Source: Chitinophaga pinensis DSM 2588 (GTDB taxonomy: Bacteria > Bacteroidota > Bacteroidia > Chitinophagales > Chitinophagaceae). Taken from it: DNA of 64,000 bases. Under the pieces are notes generated by a model, which was given only the letters and a program-made list of their open reading frames with translations, did no database searches and was not told the origin of the DNA. Positions within the stretch are counted from its first letter, which is position 1. Every line of letters begins with the position of its first letter. The position numbers and the translations under genes were made by a program. The stretch lies in contig NC_013132.1 of assembly GCF_000024005.1 (NCBI RefSeq), positions 5,822,001 to 5,886,000 of the forward strand. The letters are read 5' to 3'. This document shows, one piece after another, positions 40,775-49,234 of this stretch.

Positions 40775-41710
40775 CTAGTCTTTGCTGCCGGAAAATATGA
40801 TCTTCAGTAAAGCAAATGCAAAAGAGAAAGGAATAACAATTGAGCCTTTTGTTTTTCTAAAAGTAATATAAGCTAATGCAATGAATGCCTGTTTAGGCGA
40901 CATCTTATATAACTTTTGAAGATAGAATTTCATCTTCGGCTGATTCTCCTTGAAGACGGCATAAAACACGGCAAACTTTCTATAGTACAACATTTCATCC
41001 CGCTTACTGATATGCGCTACAAGTGTCGGCAACTGTTTCTCTACGACTATTTTCTGCAGGTCCTGTACGGCTGTAGACATGGTGCCCGTCAGCGAAGCCG
41101 CATGTACGCGGTAATAGTAAACATTATGTTCCGGCAGGTAGTAAAACTTGCTATGCATAAAAGCACGCAGGAAGAAATCGTAATCTTCGATCATAAAGGC
41201 TGACACGTTGTAGCCTTTATTACGCAGGTGTACTTCTTTTTTATATAAGAAGCAGGCGCCACAACCTTCCCAGGTGATGATGCTCTGGTTGATATCATTG
41301 AATCGCATGATACCCACTTCTTTATTATCATCATCGATCTGGATATAATCGCAGTATACCAGGTCAATTTCCGGTTTCTCTACCAATATCTTCACCATGC
41401 GCTCCAGTGCATCGGGTGCATAGTAGTTGTCATCTGAAGTCCAGGTGAAATAAGTGCCTTTTGCTTCATCAAAACCCGTGTTCAGTGAAGCGGGCAGGCG
41501 TTTGTTAACAGCATTATTGATCAGGCGTACACGTGCATCTTTTGCCGCATATTCAGCTGCAATTTCAGCGGTATTGTCAGTTGAACAGTCATTGACGATC
41601 AGCAGTTCAAAGTTGGTATAGCTCTGTATGAGACAGCTATCCAGCGACTGTCTCAGATAACGGGAGCCGTTGTAAGTAGGTAAAACAATCGTGACCAGTG
41701 GTCCGTTCAT
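40775..41710 (-). CDS. Glycosyltransferase family 2
   Basis: The 311-residue protein has VTIVLPTYNG, VNDCSTDNT and a TSDDNYY nucleotide/metal site, typical GT2 marks. The C-terminus is basic and hydrophobic (SIVIPFSFAFALLKIIF), probably membrane-bound. The ATG at 41710 follows the wecB stop by one base (TAA-T-ATG), so it is the third gene of a three-gene operon. The longer frame start would overlap wecB. Confidence 0.88.
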   Translation of the reverse strand: MNGPLVTIVLPTYNGSRYLRQSLDSCLIQSYTNFELLIVNDCSTDNTAEIAAEYAAKDARVRLINNAVNKRLPASLNTGFDEAKGTYFTWTSDDNYYAPDALERMVKILVEKPEIDLVYCDYIQIDDDNKEVGIMRFNDINQSIITWEGCGACFLYKKEVHLRNKGYNVSAFMIEDYDFFLRAFMHSKFYYLPEHNVYYYRVHAASLTGTMSTAVQDLQKIVVEKQLPTLVAHISKRDEMLYYRKFAVFYAVFKENQPKMKFYLQKLYKMSPKQAFIALAYITFRKTKGSIVIPFSFAFALLKIIFSGSKD

Positions 41711-41711
41711 A

Positions 41712-42827
41712 TTATAATACTTTGTGTAAAATATCAATGATCTGTGTTGAGCTGGTACCGTCTCCGTAAGGGTTTACGGCCTGTGCCATCTGCTGATACA
41801 ATTGTTCATCGTCCATCAGTGCAAAGCAGTTCTCAACGATTGCATGGCGGCTGGTACCTACTAAGCGGGCCGTACCTGCGTCAATACCTTCTGTACGTTC
41901 TGTTACATCGCGCATAACCAGTACGGGTTTACCCAATGCAGGCGCTTCTTCCTGAATACCACCGGAGTCGGTCAGTACGAGGTAACTCTGTTTCATAAGC
42001 CATACCAGGTATGGATAATCCAGCGGTTCAATCAGGTGTACGCCCGGTACGCCGGTCAGCAGACGCTGTACAGGTTCCTGCACCTGTGGATTCAGGTGTA
42101 CAGGATAAACGATCTGTACTTTTCCTTCGTAACGGATAGCGATATCACGCACCGCCATACAGATCTCTTCGAATGGTTGTCCGAAGCTCTCGCGACGGTG
42201 GCCGGTTACCAGGATCGTTTTTTTAGAAGGATCAAGGAAGCTGAAATATTCTTTGTAGGCAGCGGCATCTTTGATGATATCTGCTGTCATGAGCAATGCA
42301 TCGATCACGGTGTTGCCAGTCACGTACACATGTTCATGTATATTTTCTGCGTGCAGGTTTTGCTGCGAATTAACAGTAGGTGCAAAATGAAAATCAGCCA
42401 GGTTGCCGGTCATCTTACGGTTCATTTCTTCCGGGAAGGGAGAATATTTATTACCGCTGCGCAGTCCGGCTTCGATATGCGCTATTTTGATCTTTTTATA
42501 GTAGGCGGCTAATGCGCCGGTGAAAGCGGAGGTAGTATCACCCTGAACCACAAGTACGTCTGGTTTTTCTCTTTCCAGCACTTCATCGAGTCGTTTCAGA
42601 CCATCTGCGGTGATATCGAAAAGGGTTTGTCCAGGTTTCATCAGGGCCAGGTCCTCATGCGGAGTGACACCAAAAAAGTCCAGTACCTGTGCCAGCATCT
42701 GTCTATGCTGACCGGTCACACATATATATGGCTGCCATTTATCGGGTTGCTGTTCACATGCTTTGATCAGCGGTATCATTTTAATGGCTTCAGGTCTGGT
42801 ACCAAAGAGGAAAAATATCTTCTTCAA
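41712..42827 (-). CDS. wecB: UDP-N-acetylglucosamine 2-epimerase (non-hydrolysing)
   Basis: The 371-residue protein has the family marks FGTRPEAIKM at the N-terminus, VQGDTTS, the HIEAGLRSG motif and the late TDSGGIQEEA motif. It makes UDP-ManNAc from UDP-GlcNAc for polysaccharide precursors. It follows the GT4 gene by 10 bp and precedes the GT2 gene by 1 bp, as one operon. Confidence 0.93.
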   Translation of the reverse strand: MKKIFFLFGTRPEAIKMIPLIKACEQQPDKWQPYICVTGQHRQMLAQVLDFFGVTPHEDLALMKPGQTLFDITADGLKRLDEVLEREKPDVLVVQGDTTSAFTGALAAYYKKIKIAHIEAGLRSGNKYSPFPEEMNRKMTGNLADFHFAPTVNSQQNLHAENIHEHVYVTGNTVIDALLMTADIIKDAAAYKEYFSFLDPSKKTILVTGHRRESFGQPFEEICMAVRDIAIRYEGKVQIVYPVHLNPQVQEPVQRLLTGVPGVHLIEPLDYPYLVWLMKQSYLVLTDSGGIQEEAPALGKPVLVMRDVTERTEGIDAGTARLVGTSRHAIVENCFALMDDEQLYQQMAQAVNPYGDGTSSTQIIDILHKVL

Positions 42828-42837
42828 GTGTCGCTCT

Positions 42838-43974
42838 TTATGCAGTTAATAATAGTTTCAGTATCGTTTTACCAGGTACGGGATTATATCGTTCCATGGC
42901 GGCAGTGTTGGCAGCAATACCCATTTGCTTCCAGTCAGCGCGTTGCTCCCAGGCTCTTTCCATGGCATCCGCCATAGACCTGACGGTAGCGCCGGGGCTT
43001 ATAAAACCCTGCTGTCCTTCTGTTACCCATTCCCGGTGTCCGCCAACATCCGTCAGTACGGAGGGGCGTCCACACACCATGGCCTCCACTACAGCAAGCG
43101 GCATGCCTTCTTGGCGGGAGGGCATCAATAAAAGGCTGTTTTTTTTCCACACTTCCTTGATATCGTTGACTTTACCGTGAAAGGTAACGCGGTCATTCAG
43201 TCCGTAGAAGGCGGTCAGCTGTTTGAGATATCCTTCATCCAGACCGGCACCGTAGATGTTCAGATGCCATTTACGGGCGCGCCATTGTTCCTGGTGCAGG
43301 GCGCCCAGTACCAGGTCCTGTCCTTTATGATCGGTTACCAGTATACCTACCATTGCAAAATTCACGGTTTCCTCCTCGGGGAAGGGCAGTATACCGATAT
43401 TGGCGAGGTTCACCGGATTCCGGATCACCATTGCATTGTCGATGTTGGAACAGAGATGTCTGCGGGCTATTTCCAGATTCCCTTCGGATACAAACAGGAC
43501 CTTCCTTGCACGCTGATAAGCGGCCTTGATCAGGTCATAGCGCGTACCGCCGAAACCACGTACGTCATGGTTCAGGTTACAGTTGATATAAAGGGCTGCG
43601 GGTGTTTTGTCCAGTGCTTTGAGCAGGAGGACGTCTTCTCCGATGGAATAGGAAGTACCCACGTAAAAGATCACGTCAGGACGCTCTTTGAAGAGACGAT
43701 GAAAAGGATTCTGTAATTTATTGGCGAGAATGATCAGGCCCTTGCGGAAGATGCGTTGCAGGAATGGGATTCCCGGTTGTACAAATCCACGGCGATAGAA
43801 AAGTTTGGCTCCATTTTTCAGCAGGTTGACGGTTTTGGGATGCGGAGGACCACATTTCAGGGCGGATACAAACACCTCATGCCCTTCCTTCAGCGCTTCT
43901 GCCGCCATATCGGCCCAGAGCTCTTCGCTCCCGCCCCATGGCTCTTTAATAATGGATACAATACCTATCTTCAT
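42838..43974 (-). CDS. Glycosyltransferase family 4
   Basis: The 378-residue protein has a GT-B fold. The C-terminal half holds the donor-binding region: a LNIYGAGLDEGYL strand, then LLMPSRQEGMPLAVVEAMVCG with the E-x7-E pattern of GT4 retaining enzymes, then VGGHREW. It is the first gene of the operon GT4, wecB, GT2. It probably uses a nucleotide sugar to extend a lipid-linked oligosaccharide. Confidence 0.9.
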   Translation of the reverse strand: MKIGIVSIIKEPWGGSEELWADMAAEALKEGHEVFVSALKCGPPHPKTVNLLKNGAKLFYRRGFVQPGIPFLQRIFRKGLIILANKLQNPFHRLFKERPDVIFYVGTSYSIGEDVLLLKALDKTPAALYINCNLNHDVRGFGGTRYDLIKAAYQRARKVLFVSEGNLEIARRHLCSNIDNAMVIRNPVNLANIGILPFPEEETVNFAMVGILVTDHKGQDLVLGALHQEQWRARKWHLNIYGAGLDEGYLKQLTAFYGLNDRVTFHGKVNDIKEVWKKNSLLLMPSRQEGMPLAVVEAMVCGRPSVLTDVGGHREWVTEGQQGFISPGATVRSMADAMERAWEQRADWKQMGIAANTAAMERYNPVPGKTILKLLLTA

Positions 43975-44030
43975 GTATAATCACCGGATTTTTCAATCGC
44001 AAAAATAATTCCGGGCGAAGATATAGTTAT

Positions 44031-44675
44031 TTATTCTACCCTGCCGCCGCCTACGTAATACTTTTTCCAGTAACTTTCATTGAGGTCGCTGATCATAACC
44101 CCTGAACTGGTGGAGGCGTGCACAAATTTATCATTCACAAGATAAACACCTACGTGCGACACGGAAGTACCGTTGGTCTTAAAAAACACCAGATCGCCTT
44201 CACGCATCTGACCGTTGTTTACCTTTTTAGATTTATCATATAACTGAGCGGAACTACCACCCGAAGAGACTTTAAATACTGTATTCAGCAGACTGTTGGC
44301 AAAACCGGAGCAATCTACCCCATTCTTGTTCTTACCGCCATATACATAAGGCGTACCCCACCAATCTTCAATAAAACGGAAAAGGTCAGTATTCAATACG
44401 GTTTCTACACGTACATCCAGCAATTGTGCATATTTGAACTGCCAGAGTGCGGCATTTTCCAAGTTGGAACTGGCAGGGGTAAAATTCTTAATCTTCATAG
44501 ATCCGGTATTGGCAACATTACTTGACAGCGCAGCCCTGGAGATCACCATGCCTTCAATAAATCTTGAATCGCTGCTGCTTTTCTTTGTGGCAGATTTTTT
44601 AGTAGAATTACAGGATACTGCCCCCAAAGCGCACATTACAACAGTTACCCAAAGGACCTCCTTTCTTACTTTCAT
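44031..44675 (-). CDS. NlpC/P60 (C40) cell-wall peptidase lipoprotein
   Basis: The 214-residue protein has a lipoprotein signal with the lipobox around Cys22 (GAVSC). The C-terminal NlpC/P60 domain has the catalytic Cys122 in VDCSGF and His174 in SHVGVY. It cleaves peptidoglycan peptides and is probably anchored to a membrane facing the cell wall. The 80-residue linker has no clear domain. It is alone on its strand, 56 bp upstream of the GT4 operon. Confidence 0.92.
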   Translation of the reverse strand: MKVRKEVLWVTVVMCALGAVSCNSTKKSATKKSSSDSRFIEGMVISRAALSSNVANTGSMKIKNFTPASSNLENAALWQFKYAQLLDVRVETVLNTDLFRFIEDWWGTPYVYGGKNKNGVDCSGFANSLLNTVFKVSSGGSSAQLYDKSKKVNNGQMREGDLVFFKTNGTSVSHVGVYLVNDKFVHASTSSGVMISDLNESYWKKYYVGGGRVE

Positions 44676-44909
44676 AAGCCTCTCAGATTAAATAATTTTT
44701 AGCTAAGTTACTAATAATAATTGTTTTTAAAGTGTTTTCACTTTTATGGCGGAAGCCGTATTTGTAGGGACTTACCTGAAAATTCTCGTATAGTCCCCCG
44801 TTAGCCCGGTTTTGCGCTTTTGTCTGGTATATGTCTTAAACGCAGCCCTTGTGGATAAATTTCACCCTCACATGTTCCAAAATTGGACGAAGAGTCGGAT
44901 TTTTGTAGA

Positions 44910-47900
44910 ATGATCTTTTCCCACTTACACGTTCATACACAATATTCTCTGCTGGATGGTGCGGCAGACATCAAATCATTGTACAAGAAAGCCATGGCCA
45001 GCAATCAGCCGGCGCTGGCCATCACGGACCATGGTAATATGTTCGGCGCTTTCCAGTTTGTGGCAGAAGCTTATAACAACAGACTGAATCCCGAAGATCC
45101 GAAGGATAAAAGGCTGAAGGTAAAACCTATTGTCGGCTGCGAGTTCTATGTAGTAGAAAACCGCTTCAAACGCGCTTTTACCCGTGAAGAGAAAGATATC
45201 CGTAATCACCAGGTCTTACTGGCGAAAAACGATGAAGGTTACCGTAACCTTATTAAGCTGTGTTCCCTTGGTTATATCGAGGGACTGTACGGTAAATACC
45301 CCCGTATTGACAAAGAACTCATTCTTCAGTATCATAAAGGACTGATCGCCACGACCTGTTGTCTGGGCGCCTCCGTACCCAGGGCGATTCTCAAAAAAGG
45401 AGAAGAAGCCGGCGAAGAAGAATTCAAATGGTGGCTGGACATCTTCGGGGAGGACTATTATGTTGAATTACAGCGACATGGCATTCCCGAACAGGAGAAA
45501 GTGAATGAGTCCCTGATCAAATTTGCGAGCAAACACAACGTAAAGATCATCGCCTCTAATGACTCCCACTATGTAGACCAGGCAGATGCGAACGCACACG
45601 ACATTCTCCTTTGTATCAACACCGGTGAGAAGAAGAGCACTCCTACCATGAAGGATTTCTCTGATGACGACGTGTCCATGAAGAACAAGCGTTTCGCTTT
45701 CTATAACGACCAGTTCTACTTTAAGACGACGGAAGAAATGACGGCGCTCTTCCAAGATCTGCCACAGGCTATTGATAACACCAATGAGATCGTGGACAAG
45801 GTGGAACTGCTGGATCTGAAGCGGGACATCCTCCTGCCCAACTTCCCTATTCCACCGCCATTCCTGACACAGGACCAGTACCTGCGTCATATTACCATGG
45901 AGGGTGCGCATAAGAAATACGCAGAAGTGACGGCTGAGGTGGAAGAACGTATCAATTTTGAGCTGAGTGTAATTGAGAACATGGGATTTGCGGGCTACTT
46001 CCTGATCGTATCTGACTTTATCAAGGCAGGCCGCGATCTGGGCGTATTCATCGGTCCGGGCCGTGGTTCGGCGGCAGGTTCGGCGGTAGCTTACTGTATT
46101 GGTATCACCAATATTGACCCGATCAAGTATAACCTGCTGTTTGAGCGTTTCCTGAATCCGGAACGTAAGAGCATGCCCGATATTGATACGGACTTCGATG
46201 ATGAAGGCCGTCAGAAGGTAATTGACTATGTTGTAAATAAATATGGTAAAAACCAGGTAGCACAGATCATTACTTACGGTACCATGGCCGCCAAGATGAG
46301 TATCAAGGACGTGGCCCGTGTAATGGACCTGCCACTGGTTGAATCCAACATGCTGGCCAAAATGGTACCTGATAAACCAGGGATTCAGCTGGACCGCATT
46401 TTCAACGCCCCTATTGATGAAGGCGAAAAGAGCCTTGCGGAGAAAGAAGGGCTGGGTCCTGAAGACCTTGAAAATGTGAAGCGACTCCGTGAACTGATCA
46501 AAGGACAGGATCTACAGGGTGAAGTATTGCGGGAAGCCTGCGTACTGGAAGGATCCGTACGTAACACCGGTATCCACGCGGCAGGTATCATCATTGCGCC
46601 GAAAGACCTGTACGACCTGATCCCTGTATCTACCGCCAAGGACTCTGACCTGCTGGTCACACAGTTTGAAGGTAGTATCATCGAGAGCGCCGGTGTAATC
46701 AAAATGGACTTCCTGGGTCTGAAGACCCTCACCATTATCAAGGGCGCCCTTGAACTGATCAGAACCAACCACGGTATAGATATCAGCATCGACGATATTC
46801 CACTCGATGATGCCAAAACATATGAGCTTTATCAGAAGGGAGAAACGAACGCCACGTTCCAGTTCGAGTCCGCCGGTATGCAGAAATACCTGCGCGAACT
46901 GAAACCTGACCGATTCGACGACCTTATTGCGATGAACGCCTTGTACCGTCCGGGACCATTGGAGTACATTCCTTTGTTCATCCGTCGTAAACACGGATTG
47001 GAAGAGACGGTGTATGACCTGGCGGAAATGGAAGAATACCTGAATGATACCTATGGTATTACGGTATACCAGGAGCAGGTAATGCTACTGAGCCAGAAAC
47101 TGGCCAACTTCTCCAAAGGTGATGCGGACGTACTCCGTAAAGCGATGGGTAAGAAACAGAAAGCGGTACTGGATAAAATGAAGAAACAGTTCATGGAAGG
47201 TTGCGCCGCTAACGGCCATGACCTGAAAGTCTGTGATAAAGTATGGACGGACTGGGAGGCATTCGCATCCTACGCGTTCAACAAATCCCACTCTACCTGT
47301 TACGCCTTTGTAGCTTATCAGACCGCTTACCTGAAAGCGCACTATCCGGCGGAGTACATGGCGGCAGTACTGAACAACGCCAGTAACATTGAAAAGATCA
47401 CCTTCTTCATGGAAGAAGCGAAACGCATGGGTATCGACGTATTGCCACCTGATGTGAACGAGTCATTCAAAGGCTTTGCGGTGAACAAACAAGGTCAGAT
47501 CCGTTTTGGTCTGGCCGGTCTGAAAGGTGTGGGTGAAGCAGCGGTAGAAAACATCCTGGAAGAAAGACAAAAGGGAAGTAACTACAAGAACATCTTTGAA
47601 ATGATTAAACGTGTGAACCAGCGTGCAGTGAATAAGAAATCACTGGAAGCCCTGGCCATGTCAGGCGCTTTCGATTGTTTCCCTGAGTTACACCGTGCAC
47701 AATATTTCCATAAACCGGATAATGACAATACCACCGGTCTTGATAAGATCGTGAAGTTCGGTCAGCAGGTATCGGCTGGAGCTGCCACTACCATGAGCAG
47801 CCTGTTCGGTGCAGATGATATGCCGGAGGTAGAACCACCAAAGATCCCACCTTGCGATCCATGGCCACTGATCCTGAAGCTTAACAACGAGCGTGAGGTG

Positions 47901-48554
47901 ACGGGTATTTATATTTCTGGTCACCCGCTGGACGACTACCGTTTCGAATCACGTTATTATAACATGAACACGGTACAGGAATTGGTTGAATATCAGGCAG
48001 ATCTCCAGGCGCCTGGGAATGCTAAATCCGGCCGTGAACGTAACTTCAGACTGGCTGTCTATGTGACCGGTGCACAGGAGCGTATTTCGCGAAACAACCG
48101 CCAGTTTGGCATAATGACGATAGAAGACTATTCCGGTAAGTTTGAGTTCGCTTTATGGAGTGAGGACTTCATCCGCTTTGCGCCATATCTGAAAACAGGG
48201 CTTTGTCTGTTTATTAATGGTGGTTTCAAGGCCAAGCGTTTTAATGATGCAGAATATGAGTTCAAGGTGAACGGTATACAGCTGTTACAGGAAGTGAAGA
48301 AGACGCATACGAAGAAGGTAACACTGGTAACCATGCCTAAGTTCATCACACGTGAGCTCGTAGACTTCCTTGTTGACAACATTAACAAATACCCGGGAGC
48401 GAGTGAGCTGTTTTTACAACTCATTGATCGTGATGATGCCATGCAGGTGAAATTGCATACATTTAATAAACATATCGAGATGAACGATGAATTGGCACAC
48501 TTCCTGTCGAAGCAACCAGACATCGATACCTATATAGATACAATCAATAAGTAG
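44910..48554 (+). CDS. dnaE: DNA polymerase III subunit alpha
   Basis: The 1214-residue protein has the N-terminal PHP domain starting HLHVHTQYSLLDG, then the C-family polymerase core with the catalytic Asp residues in PDIDTDFD (424, 426, 428). Helix-hairpin-helix and OB-fold regions follow near the C-terminus. Length and order match replicative DnaE. The frame begins at a TTG at 44883, but the ATG at 44910 directly precedes the PHP motif. The upstream 230 bp is free of genes. Confidence 0.96.
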   Translation: MIFSHLHVHTQYSLLDGAADIKSLYKKAMASNQPALAITDHGNMFGAFQFVAEAYNNRLNPEDPKDKRLKVKPIVGCEFYVVENRFKRAFTREEKDIRNHQVLLAKNDEGYRNLIKLCSLGYIEGLYGKYPRIDKELILQYHKGLIATTCCLGASVPRAILKKGEEAGEEEFKWWLDIFGEDYYVELQRHGIPEQEKVNESLIKFASKHNVKIIASNDSHYVDQADANAHDILLCINTGEKKSTPTMKDFSDDDVSMKNKRFAFYNDQFYFKTTEEMTALFQDLPQAIDNTNEIVDKVELLDLKRDILLPNFPIPPPFLTQDQYLRHITMEGAHKKYAEVTAEVEERINFELSVIENMGFAGYFLIVSDFIKAGRDLGVFIGPGRGSAAGSAVAYCIGITNIDPIKYNLLFERFLNPERKSMPDIDTDFDDEGRQKVIDYVVNKYGKNQVAQIITYGTMAAKMSIKDVARVMDLPLVESNMLAKMVPDKPGIQLDRIFNAPIDEGEKSLAEKEGLGPEDLENVKRLRELIKGQDLQGEVLREACVLEGSVRNTGIHAAGIIIAPKDLYDLIPVSTAKDSDLLVTQFEGSIIESAGVIKMDFLGLKTLTIIKGALELIRTNHGIDISIDDIPLDDAKTYELYQKGETNATFQFESAGMQKYLRELKPDRFDDLIAMNALYRPGPLEYIPLFIRRKHGLEETVYDLAEMEEYLNDTYGITVYQEQVMLLSQKLANFSKGDADVLRKAMGKKQKAVLDKMKKQFMEGCAANGHDLKVCDKVWTDWEAFASYAFNKSHSTCYAFVAYQTAYLKAHYPAEYMAAVLNNASNIEKITFFMEEAKRMGIDVLPPDVNESFKGFAVNKQGQIRFGLAGLKGVGEAAVENILEERQKGSNYKNIFEMIKRVNQRAVNKKSLEALAMSGAFDCFPELHRAQYFHKPDNDNTTGLDKIVKFGQQVSAGAATTMSSLFGADDMPEVEPPKIPPCDPWPLILKLNNEREVTGIYISGHPLDDYRFESRYYNMNTVQELVEYQADLQAPGNAKSGRERNFRLAVYVTGAQERISRNNRQFGIMTIEDYSGKFEFALWSEDFIRFAPYLKTGLCLFINGGFKAKRFNDAEYEFKVNGIQLLQEVKKTHTKKVTLVTMPKFITRELVDFLVDNINKYPGASELFLQLIDRDDAMQVKLHTFNKHIEMNDELAHFLSKQPDIDTYIDTINK

Positions 48555-48660
48555 TGGTCTTAAATTGCTCTAATTTGCATGGTCAAACGGCGCCTTTTAA
48601 CAAACAAATACCGGCTGTCAAAAAAGCAGTAATTTGCATCCGGTTCGAAAATTGAATGAA

Positions 48661-48668
48661 TATATTTG
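48661..48668 (+). promoter_or_regulatory. -7 box (TATATTTG) of trxA
   Basis: An exact TAnnTTTG match 56 bp before the trxA ATG. A TTTG at 48633-48636 is 24 bp away, slightly too far for a standard -33 element. Confidence 0.55.
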
Positions 48669-48724
48669 CATTTATAAATTTATTACAGAACTTTGATTTA
48701 CTATAATTCATAAATTTTAATATC

Positions 48725-49042
48725 ATGGCATTAGAATTCACAGATTCAAACTTCCAGACAGAAGTGTTGGACTCCGATAAATTGAGTGTGATAGATTTCT
48801 GGGCAGAATGGTGTGGTCCTTGTCGCGCTATCGGTCCGGTTATCGAAGACTTGTCTAAAGACTATGCGGGTAAGGTTAACGTGGGTAAAGTAAACGTGGA
48901 CCAGAATCCTCAGTTGTCTATCAACTACGGTATCACAAGCATCCCTGCTATCCTTTTCATTAAAAATGGTCAGGTAGTTGACAAACAGGTAGGTGCTGCT
49001 CCAAGAGCCATTCTGGAAAAGAAAATTCAGACTAACCTCTAG
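48725..49042 (+). CDS. trxA: Thioredoxin
   Basis: The 105-residue protein has the active-site WCGPC (Cys30 and Cys33), the cis-Pro segment TSIPA, and the usual length of a cytosolic thioredoxin. It reduces disulfides in the cytosol. It has its own promoter and a strong terminator. Confidence 0.97.
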   Translation: MALEFTDSNFQTEVLDSDKLSVIDFWAEWCGPCRAIGPVIEDLSKDYAGKVNVGKVNVDQNPQLSINYGITSIPAILFIKNGQVVDKQVGAAPRAILEKKIQTNL

Positions 49043-49065
49043 TAGGTGGTATGTACTGCATAAAG

Positions 49066-49094
49066 AAGCCGGTTCGCTTGTAGCGAACCGGCTT
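49066..49094. terminator. trxA terminator
   Basis: AAGCCGGTTCGCT (49066-49078), loop TGT, AGCGAACCGGCTT (49082-49094): a perfect 13-bp stem. Confidence 0.85.
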
Positions 49095-49234
49095 TATCAT
49101 TTATACCGGTCATCAAATAAGCACCCGCTTTGTTGCAGAAGACAAGCGGATTAATTAATATACGCACGCGTATGTATCATTGACAACTATGGCATACCTT
49201 CAACAGCAACCACTCAAAAGAGCCCCCTGTCTGC

